Shown one piece after another: positions 56,760 through 64,000 of a stretch of DNA of 64,000 nt (position 1 is the stretch's first letter; every line of letters begins with the position of its first letter). The stretch is from Phymorhynchus buccinoides. Lineage: Eukaryota > Mollusca > Gastropoda > Neogastropoda > Raphitomidae. The position numbers and the translations under genes were made by a program. The notes beneath the pieces are model-generated. The model saw only the letters and a list, made by a program, of their open reading frames with translations. It was not told where the DNA came from and made no database searches. Where the stretch lies: contig CM065699.1 of NCBI GenBank assembly GCA_017654935.2, positions 48,103,315 to 48,167,314 on the forward strand. The letters run 5' to 3'.

Positions 56760-57259
56760 NNNNNNNNNNNNNNNNNNNNNNNNNNNNNNNNNNNNNNNNN
56801 NNNNNNNNNNNNNNNNNNNNNNNNNNNNNNNNNNNNNNNNNNNNNNNNNNNNNNNNNNNNNNNNNNNNNNNNNNNNNNNNNNNNNNNNNNNNNNNNNNNN
56901 NNNNNNNNNNNNNNNNNNNNNNNNNNNNNNNNNNNNNNNNNNNNNNNNNNNNNNNNNNNNNNNNNNNNNNNNNNNNNNNNNNNNNNNNNNNNNNNNNNNN
57001 NNNNNNNNNNNNNNNNNNNNNNNNNNNNNNNNNNNNNNNNNNNNNNNNNNNNNNNNNNNNNNNNNNNNNNNNNNNNNNNNNNNNNNNNNNNNNNNNNNNN
57101 NNNNNNNNNNNNNNNNNNNNNNNNNNNNNNNNNNNNNNNNNNNNNNNNNNNNNNNNNNNNNNNNNNNNNNNNNNNNNNNNNNNNNNNNNNNNNNNNNNNN
57201 NNNNNNNNNNNNNNNNNNNNNNNNNNNNNNNNNNNNNNNNNNNNNNNNNNNNNNNNNNN
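56760..57259. other. Assembly gap, 500 N
   Basis: Exactly 500 N. It lies in the gene between the N-terminal exon and the first CUB exon and hides the 3' end and donor of the N-terminal exon. CA/CT-rich sequence flanks it on the left. Confidence 0.99.
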
Positions 57260-57394
57260 GTGTGTTGGTGAGGGGAGGGTGCGTGGGGAGAGGGTGAGGG
57301 TGATGAGGCTATAGTGGCAGTAGTCTCCCTTTCCGCAGTGCAACAACACATCCCCCGCGCGCCCCTTCGTCCGCGGAAACACTTCGAACGTAGC
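57260..57394 (-). CDS. N-terminal exon, cut by the gap
   Basis: Acceptor ttccccaccag; phase 0 in, which fits the phase-0 donor of the signal-peptide exon. Reads ATFEVFPRTKGRAGDVLLHC, GKGDYCHYSLI and on into the gap without a GT donor. The final part (57260-57300) is pyrimidine-rich and may already be intron with a sequencing error, or exon. No domain recognised; two cysteines suggest an extracellular segment before the CUB core. Confidence 0.55.
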
Positions 57395-57425
57395 CTGGTG
57401 GGGAACAATGAATGAAGTCAAGTGG

Positions 57426-58007
57426 TTAAAGGTGTTGGCACCCTGACGGAAGAGTTTTTTTTGTAAGAAAGAAACCGTCGAGATCACCAGGAAAACACCC
57501 TTTACAGTAGAATTGCAAACCCACTCACTTGCGCTCTGAGTTTCTAGAAATCAACCGTTCAAATCGGCGATTCCTCCTTGGCGGAGGTGCTGGAATTCAA
57601 TTATTTAACAAAGGAGAAAGGCGTGTGCCGTCTCTTTTCTAATGGCCGACCAAATCGTTTGGCACCGAAAGTTTCGCAATACTCAGCATTTTTTTATTTT
57701 ATTTTTTTAAAATTTGATACCAATTTATCGAAAGATTTTCGACTACACAACAACTAGGAAATGTCATTTTTTTGCACTTTTTACTGCACTACAAAAAAAG
57801 AAAACGCCTTCAACCACATGAGTGACTCCACCCACCGCATCCAAAATGGCCTCTCTCCGGCATATCCGCCAAGAGGAATCGCCGTTTTGACGGTTATTTC
57901 TAGGGAAACCAGAGCAAAGTGGTGTTCGATCTTGAAAAGCGGTCTTTCTGGTGATATCGACGTCGTATTCTTGCCAAAATCTTATCCGTCAAGGGACCCA
58001 CCTTTAA
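57426..58007. mobile_element. MITE-A copy in the upstream intron
   Basis: TTAA on both sides; heavily indel-scarred relative to other family members. Confidence 0.8.
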
Positions 58008-58133
58008 AATAAATTATGTTGAACAAAACCCGAACGCCCCGCGTTAGTTGCTGGTAATATTTCGGAAATGTATTCCAATCCTTATCAACAATCATGGACT
58101 AAATTAAAATAGGCTGTGTGTGCCACACTCGAG

Positions 58134-58270
58134 TTAAAGACCCCGCACGTCAACGTGTCACATTTCCATCTTATGTTAGGAAGGATTTCTAAGATTCTTA
58201 CTAGCTATAAGAGGGAACACACGTGGGAAAACCGTGCTTTTGACACGTGGAGTGCCGGGGCGAGGGTTAA
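58134..58270. mobile_element. MITE-D copy (TTAA-AGACCCCGCACGT)
   Basis: 137-bp palindrome with TTAA at both ends, GACCCCGCACGTCAACGTGT and an inverted partner ending GAGTGCCGGGG. The centre has TAGCTATAAGAGGGA. Confidence 0.75.
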
Positions 58271-59235
58271 ATCTCATGAGACAATTCAATGTTTATAAAA
58301 TAGGAGAGAAAAAAATTCACTCTAGCTCACACGTTCAAGTTACAATCTCATGAAAAACAACAACAGTTCATTGTTAAAATAGAAAATAGAAACAATGACG
58401 TCAAAGTAACAAATTAAAAAATGAAAAATATAACACAGGGCGTAAGACGCTAATATACACCAACCGCGCGGCAGTGGTTATCGGCTCCAGTGACCTTGAC
58501 CTTTGACCCATAACCTTCATATCAAACTTGGCTAGATCTTCCTAATACCTACCGCATGCACAATTGGAGAACCCTAAGTCCCCATCCGTTCAATAAGCTA
58601 GAGAGGATAGCATACAAAATAGAAACCACCTCAGACACGAGTGAAAACCATGACCAATCCGCCTCTACGATCACGGTTGAGTAAAGTAATTTATGTTTTG
58701 ATTGTTTCACAATGTTCTCCTGCTCAATTATACACGCTCACCAATAAGCTGCACATACCTACATGCATATAGCAGACACTTCTTGTATATACAAGTTAAC
58801 ATTACATGCTCTCTCTATCTCTGATCTCTCTCTCATTCTCTCTCACCTCATCGCTCTTCTCGCTCGCTACTTCTCTCATCTCTCTCTCTCTCTCATTCTG
58901 TGTTTGCTACTTTTGTTATGATCAACTTGATTGTTAATACTATATTACTATTACTGATAATGTGAGGAGTGTATCCTTTGCGATTTATGTTGCATGATGC
59001 GACGGGTTTTTTTTCCGGGTTTTTTCACGGTACTTTAAATTCCAACATCTTCCCCATCCTTATCCCCATCTGTGCATCTTCCCTCCTCCTCAACTCCCTT
59101 TTCTTACATTCTGCATGTACATAATATTATCTAGCTTTCTTGTTGATTTACTTTATTTGCTCACAGGGCTGGGGTGGAACAAGCATGTAACTTGCCTATT
59201 CCTGTTCCCTGGTTAAATAAATTTCGTTTGCGTTT
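58271..59235. other. Intron sequence, unannotated
   Basis: No exon recognised. One TGACCTTGACC block at 58491, and CT-rich sequence at 58808-58905. Confidence 0.45.
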
Positions 59236-59237
59236 TC

Positions 59238-59246
59238 GTGTTGTCG

Positions 59247-59299
<53 letters not shown>

Positions 59300-59345
59300 C
59301 GAGCTCTCTCTCTCTTCTCTCTCTCTCTCTCTCTCTGTAGCTAAA
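59238..59345. repeat. (CT)n microsatellite
   Basis: About 100 bp CT with small breaks; CT-rich sequence continues to 59560. Confidence 0.9.
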
Positions 59346-59769
59346 ATAGTAAACCACTCTCCGTTCGATTCATCACATCTCGGTCTTCGTCGCTCTCCCT
59401 CATGCTCTCTCACTAATCTCGGTCTCCACTCTCTCTCTCTCGTCTCTCGGGGTCAACCTCTTCGGTGGGGGGAAATCTCTTCAACTTCTCATCTACTCAC
59501 ATCCTCTCTCTCTCTTATTCTCTCTCTGCGCTCTCTCGTCTCGTCTCTCTCTTGCACATCACTACTGACACATACCCTCATCAGCGCACAGCCCGCATAA
59601 TTAGGTGTGTCAGCCACCGCAGTTAGGGACAGCAAATGTTCGGTTCATGGTTGAAAAACAAAATGTTGACGAGGCTGGCCTAACTGACAAAAAAACTGAA
59701 AATCAACATTCCTGGTGAAAAGTTAGTAAAAACAAATAGTGAGTTTAAGAAGGGTTTCGACGTTTAGAG

Positions 59770-60035
59770 AACCAAAACACACACGCACAGCATACAGAAC
59801 AACCACACCAACACACATCACACACACACACACACACGCCACGCAGTCGCACACGCACTACACATGCATACACACCCACGTAAAACACACAACACCACAC
59901 ACACACGCACTGCAACGCCACACCACCCCCATACATACACACACACACACAACACAACACACCACACACACACCACACACGCACGCACGCACACACTACA
60001 CACACACACAAACACGCGCACGCGCACGCCGCAAC
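59770..60035. repeat. (CA)n-rich tract
   Basis: CA repeat with CGC and AACAC interruptions. Confidence 0.9.
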
Positions 60036-60064
60036 ACACATGACATGAGTACCGAGACAGACAC

Positions 60065-60330
60065 CGATGTATGTAGAGAAGGAGAGAGATGAGAAGAGAG
60101 GAGAGAGAGAGAGGAGAGCATAGAGAGTCTGAGATTAGAGAGAGTAGAGCTAGAGAGAGAGAATCCCCCGAATGACGAGGATGAGAGGAGAGACGATAAG
60201 ATGAGAGGAGAGGATGAGAGAAGAGAGACGAAGGAAAGAGAGAGAGAGAGATTTGAGAGGATGGGAAGAGTAGGAGAGGAGAGAGAGAAGATAGAGAGGA
60301 GAGAGGAGAGCGATTGAAAGAGGGACTATT
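60065..60330. repeat. (GA)n-rich tract
   Basis: GA repeat with GGA and GAT interruptions, close to the signal-peptide exon's donor side. Confidence 0.88.
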
Positions 60331-60560
60331 GAAAATAAAGAAGGCAATAGACGGGGGACTAAACGAAGATAGCTAAAGGTCTCGGTAAACACGTTAACCT
60401 TATTTATTCCACGAGCATAGTGGTGTATATATATTTCCCCATGGTAACACAGTGAGTTGTAAGTCATATCAAGAGTGGGCTATCATTGTGTTGCCATGGG
60501 GGAAATAGAAATATCTCGTGACTAAAATGTCAACGTGTACACAGACCTTAATCACCTTAC

Positions 60561-60649
60561 CCCTCTGTCGATCGCCATTCTCTCCAGGGGGAGGATGTGC
60601 GCTGCTTGGAACAGCAGCAACAGCGCGTGCAGAGACCACGTGACTCGTT
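60561..60649 (-). CDS. Signal-peptide-like exon
   Basis: 89 nt from acceptor cttgtttcag to donor gtaagg. With two bases completing the previous codon it reads RVTWSLHALLLLFQAAHILP followed by LERMAIDRG, a short basic start and a leucine-rich core as in signal peptides, and ends in phase 0, matching the next exon. The initiator Met must come from an upstream exon not identified. A use of the internal ATG (MAIDRG) would lose the signal. Confidence 0.6.
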
Positions 60650-60733
60650 CTGAAACAAGACAAAAAAAAACACCCAATGTTATCTATATCAAGCATTGAA
60701 ACGTAGGAAAGCTTTTCTTCAACCAACGTATCC

Positions 60734-60869
60734 TTAAAGACCCCGCACGTCACGTGTCACATTCCCTCTTATGCTAGGAAGTTTTCTTAAAAAGATTCCT
60801 TACTAGCTATAAGAGGGAAAGACACGTGAAAACCTGCGATTTTTGACACGTGACGTGCGGGGTCTTTAA
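60734..60869. mobile_element. MITE-D copy, near-perfect palindrome
   Basis: 136 bp, TTAA-AGACCCCGCACGTCACGT at one end and its exact inverse at the other, TTAA on both sides. Confidence 0.88.
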
Positions 60870-60879
60870 GTCTGACCCA

Positions 60880-61250
60880 CCACGTCACGGTGGGGTCAAA
60901 AAATCATGGTTTTCACGTGTTTTGTCCTATTATTAGCTGGTAAGAAATCTTAAAAATCCACCAGATCACGTTCGTCAAAATCACGGGTTTCACGTGTTTT
61001 TCCCTCTTATAACTGAAAAGAAATATTGTTTTGACTTAATTCATATAAATTGTCACAAATTCGAGACCGCAGATTAGTTGGTAAAGAGCAGCCTCAATTT
61101 GAATATGGGGAAATTCGTATGTGGGTCACGCGCAACCCAGGAAAAAAACAAGGGACTTAATCGTGTGCATCACTGGGTCTTAATAAGAAATCTTCCAAAC
61201 AATAAGAGGGAATGTGTACACGTGACGTGGGGGGTCTTTAAAAAGCTACC
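60880..61250. mobile_element. Rearranged MITE-D-related sequence
   Basis: Several pieces of the family (ACGTCACGGTGGGGTC, TTTCACGTGTTTT, CACGTGACGTGGGGGGTCTT) in a longer composite; shares its middle with 52335-52600. Confidence 0.6.
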
Positions 61251-61437
61251 TCTATATAGGACGTTAAGTTTGGCCTCCATTCCAAGGAAGATGTACAGCT
61301 TTCCTATTGATATGACTTCGATTTCTTGATCTGATGATCATATTCATATAAAATATACGCATTGACATGTTATTTAAAACAAATCGCTTAAGCACCAAAA
61401 TTGGATAAGGACTTGAAATTTAATTAAATTTTTGAGA

Positions 61438-61625
61438 TCAGGGCTCCCAATCGTCCCGCAAAACAAGGGGTCCCAGGGACTCAATCACTTACAGCATAGA
61501 GGGTCCTAGAGACGGGATAGAGGGTCCCAGTGGCATTGCGAATTGCTAAAAATATTTTTTCTAGTGCATCCTTTAGAGGGTCGTTCAGAATTTTAGTGCT
61601 TCATTACTTCATAGACCCCCAACGT
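61438..61625. mobile_element. MITE-H, decayed copy
   Basis: GGGCTCCCAATCGTCCCGC start and GGTCCCAGGGACT, GAGGGTCCTAGAG internal blocks shared with 12055-12263. Confidence 0.65.
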
Positions 61626-61817
61626 TCTCGATATTCGTGTAGACCTCCACACGCGAATGTGATAAAGTGCAGTGAATTCCTGACAAGTAAAAAAAACCAA
61701 CAACACAAAATTCGGGTAACTAAAAAAACACTGGATAAATCACAATAATAATTTTGGGGTCCCAGATTAATAACCTTTATGTTGAAAAGTTTTTTTAACT
61801 CAAAATAGTGGCTCCCA

Positions 61818-62468
61818 GGAGAAGAAGAAGAAGAGAAGAAGAAGAAAGAAAGAAGACGAAGAAGGAGAAGAAGAAGAAGAGAAGAGAAGAAGAAGAAAAG
61901 AAGAAGACGAAGAAGACGAAGAAGAAGAAGAAAGAAGAAGAAGAAGAAGAAGAAAAAAAAGAAGAAGAAGAAGAAGAAAGAAGAAGAAGAAGAAGAAGAA
62001 GAAGGAAGAAGAAGAAGAAGAAGACGAAGAAGAAGAAGAAAGAAGAAAGCGAAGAAGAAGAAGAAGAAGAAAGAAGAAGAAGAAAGAGAAAAAAAAAGAA
62101 GAAAGAAGAAGAAGAAGAAGAAGAAGAAGAAGAAGAAGAAGAAGAAGAAGACGACGACGACGACGACGACGCCGACGACGACGACGAGAAGAAGAAGAAG
62201 AAGAAGAAGAAGAAAGAAGAAGAAGAAGAAGAAGAAGAAGAAGACAGAAGAAGACGACGACGACGACGACGACGACCGACGTAAGAAGCGTGAAGAAAGA
62301 AGAAGAAGAAGAAGAAAGAAGAAGAAGAAGAAGAAGAAGGAAAGAAAGAAAAAAAAAAAAAAAAAAGAAGAAGAAGAAGAAAAGAAGAAGAAGAAGAAGA
62401 AGAAAGAAGAAGAAGAAGAAGAAGAAGAAGAAGAAGAAGACGAAGAAGAAGAAGAAGAAGAAGAAGAA
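61818..62468. repeat. 650-bp GAA-rich polypurine tract
   Basis: (GAA)n with GACGAC and A-run interruptions, purine on the plus strand throughout. Long poly-S/F and poly-E/K frames over it are artefacts. Confidence 0.96.
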
Positions 62469-62639
62469 TGTTCAAATCTCATGCAGTGTGGCTAGGCCTT
62501 ATAAAGCACAAGACGTTCAATGCTGCACTTGGTCATCTCCAAATATGGAAAGTGACGCCATTCGCGTGACAATGTCGGTTTTCAACGACACTTTAGAATG
62601 TGTATCTTTTAACCATTCAATCTGAAATTAAACTGACAC

Positions 62640-62672
62640 TAGCTAGCCCTAACCCTATCCCTAACCCTAACC
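62640..62672. repeat. Interstitial telomere-like repeat
   Basis: GCCCTAACCCTATCCCTAAC followed by CCTAACC: about five CCCTAA-type units. Confidence 0.8.
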
Positions 62673-62783
62673 AAAACATTAAACCGCCAAATACACAAAA
62701 AATAAAACTGTACTAAAACAAGATTCAGATTTAAATTATAGCCCCGTCGACAGCAAAGGCCATTTCAGGGCTGTCACCATGTT

Positions 62784-63145
62784 GCATCATACCACGTTAC
62801 ATCTCACCACGTTACATCTCACCACGTTACATCTCACCACATTACATCACACCACGTTACATCTCACCACGTTACATCTCACCACGTTACATCTCACCAC
62901 GTTACATCTCACCACGTTACATCTCACCACGTTACATCTCACCACGTTACATCTCACCACGTTACATCTCACCACGTTTCATCTCACCACGTTACATCTC
63001 ACCACGTTACATCTCACCACGTTACATCTCACCACGTTACATCACACCACGTTACATCTCACCACGTTACATCTCACCACGTTACATCTCACCACGTTAC
63101 ATCTCACCACGTTACATCACACCACGTTACATCTCACCACGTATT
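62784..63145. repeat. 15-bp satellite
   Basis: About 24 units of ACCACGTTACATCTC with occasional CAC, ATT or TTTC variants. Confidence 0.96.
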
Positions 63146-63311
63146 AAAAAGGGATACAAACACAAGGTAAAACAAGATCAAAGTTTTTTTTGTTAAAATA
63201 CTTTTCGTTAAAAATCATTTGTCAATCAGAAACTTAGCAAGTAAAAACCTGACACGTCTAGGGTTAAAAATATCACAGTTGTTTACATCAAGTGAAAAAC
63301 ATTTATCTCTT
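63146..63311 (-). mobile_element. LINE 3' end after the RNase H frame
   Basis: Downstream of the coding part on the minus strand. At 63290-63350 another frame reads FVPPDTIFNYLKEIN, the usual C terminus of this LINE group, so a frameshift lies just before it. Confidence 0.65.
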
Positions 63312-64000
63312 TCAAGTAATTAAAGATCGTGTCAGGCGGAACAAAACCTTCATTGACTCCGCAGTGTAGTGTTTCCTTCTAATGTCGTATAAATCCCAGC
63401 AGTCCAAAAGGACATGGCGAATGGAAATGGGAAAATCGCATGCTATACAATAGGGCGGGTCCTCTCCTTTCAATAAAAAGGAATGCGTGTAGTACGTATG
63501 TCCAGTATGTAATCTACATAAAACAGTTTCTTCCTTCCGGCTGCCAGCAGCCGAAGGAAGACACTCTCTAAGGTCTGGACGGATGTTGAACAGCTTGTTA
63601 TCTGGTTGCAGGTTCCACTCCTCTTGATCGAGATTTTTTATATAATTAGAAACACTGCATCTTACATCAGTGGATGGAACGTACGCCCTCACAGGATGAT
63701 CTCTTATAGCTTCCCTGGCCAGACGGTCCGTCTCCTCATTCCCTCGAATAACGACATGACCAGGGACCCATGCCAAGATGACGTCATAACCTTTGGATTT
63801 CAGAAACGTAAACAGTTCAAAGAATTTGATTAGTTCAGGATGTTTCAAGTTTTTAACAGCAATAGCCTCTAAGGCTGAAAGGGAGTCAGTGCAAACTAGA
63901 AACGTTTTATTCTCAGATTGCTCGATCAACTTAAGAGCAATGACAAGAGCAGTCAGCTCGGCAGTATACACAGAACTTTCCGTTGGAATATGCTTTGAAG
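63312..64000 (-). CDS. Non-LTR retrotransposon RNase H domain, partial
   Basis: The frame is open to the end of the window and continues beyond it. It shows SSVYTAELTALVIALKLI (catalytic Glu), VCTDSLSALEAI (catalytic Asp), AWVPGHVVIRGNEETDRLA (His and last Asp of the site), then the post-RNase H segment with CRLHTGHTYYTHSFLL and a C-x2-C-type YCIACDFPISIRHVLLDCWD. This is the C terminus of the pol protein of an RNase H-bearing LINE (I/Jockey-related). No internal stops over 229 codons suggest recent activity; the natural C terminus is lost by a frameshift at about 63340-63350. Confidence 0.9.
   Translation of the reverse strand, partial: SKHIPTESSVYTAELTALVIALKLIEQSENKTFLVCTDSLSALEAIAVKNLKHPELIKFFELFTFLKSKGYDVILAWVPGHVVIRGNEETDRLAREAIRDHPVRAYVPSTDVRCSVSNYIKNLDQEEWNLQPDNKLFNIRPDLRECLPSAAGSRKEETVLCRLHTGHTYYTHSFLLKGEDPPYCIACDFPISIRHVLLDCWDLYDIRRKHYTAESMKVLFRLTRSLIT

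Larger units (their letters stand above)
40759..60649 (-). other. CUB/LDLa-domain surface protein gene, right copy (most complete)
   Basis: Eight exons in order on the minus strand: 60561-60649 (signal-peptide-like), 57394 into the gap, 56484-56675, 50622-50834, 49224-49361, 48286-48327, 46006-46146, 41191-41360, then AATAAA at 40759-40764. The first two join in phase 0 and all later visible junctions are phase 1. The initiating ATG exon was not found and should lie right of 60652. The LDLa and second CUB exons encode the same protein as the left copy, while introns differ by satellite length and MITE insertions. Exons right of 54800 look damaged by consensus errors. Confidence 0.75.

Noticed and set aside
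61604..62482. 292-codon Ser/Phe-rich and Glu/Lys-rich frames
   Set aside because: GAA microsatellite read as protein.
62779..63147. LTTLH repeat protein
   Set aside because: 15-bp satellite in frame; no start context or flanking coding sequence.

Overview
The window is nuclear DNA of an animal, most likely a mollusc (probably a marine gastropod; inferred from the repeat families and the LINE ORF1 type, not proven). Coding exons are short and scattered, introns are large, and most of the sequence is microsatellite, minisatellite, foldback MITE, SINE and LINE debris. Nearly all long open frames are tandem repeats read as protein.

Large-scale layout: bases 1-21441 reappear as a reverse complement at 33728-56697, separated by a single-copy stretch (21442-33227) and a 500-base N gap (33228-33727). 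A second 500-base N gap is at 56760-57259. The arms are nearly identical in exons but differ in repeat copy number and in several transposon insertions. This looks like two alleles placed head to head by scaffolding, although a true inverted duplication cannot be excluded.

One real gene is present, once per arm. From N to C terminus it encodes a signal-peptide-like exon (right arm only, 60561-60649), an N-terminal exon running into the gap (57394 and below), a CUB-like domain over two exons, an LDL-receptor class A (LDLa) domain, a 42-nt microexon, a second LDLa domain, and a last exon with a C-terminal leucine-rich hydrophobic segment and stop. The exons from the first CUB exon to the second LDLa are flanked by phase-1 introns. 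The product should be a secreted or membrane-anchored surface protein. Its introns carry unusual rearrangements built from the gene's own exon edges: a partial copy of the first CUB exon with its donor (1293-1347), a decayed copy of the LDLa-1 exon (5864-5899), and an 83-bp minisatellite (30 units in one arm, 12 in the other) whose every unit repeats the 3' splice site of the LDLa-2 exon.

The single-copy middle holds a broken LINE ORF1, a truncated LINE reverse transcriptase, foldback elements, a tRNA-derived relic and a 23-bp satellite. The far right (57400-64000) contains the upstream part of the gene, TTAA-bounded MITEs, a 650-base GAA tract, a 15-bp satellite and the RNase H end of a non-LTR retrotransposon that leaves the window.
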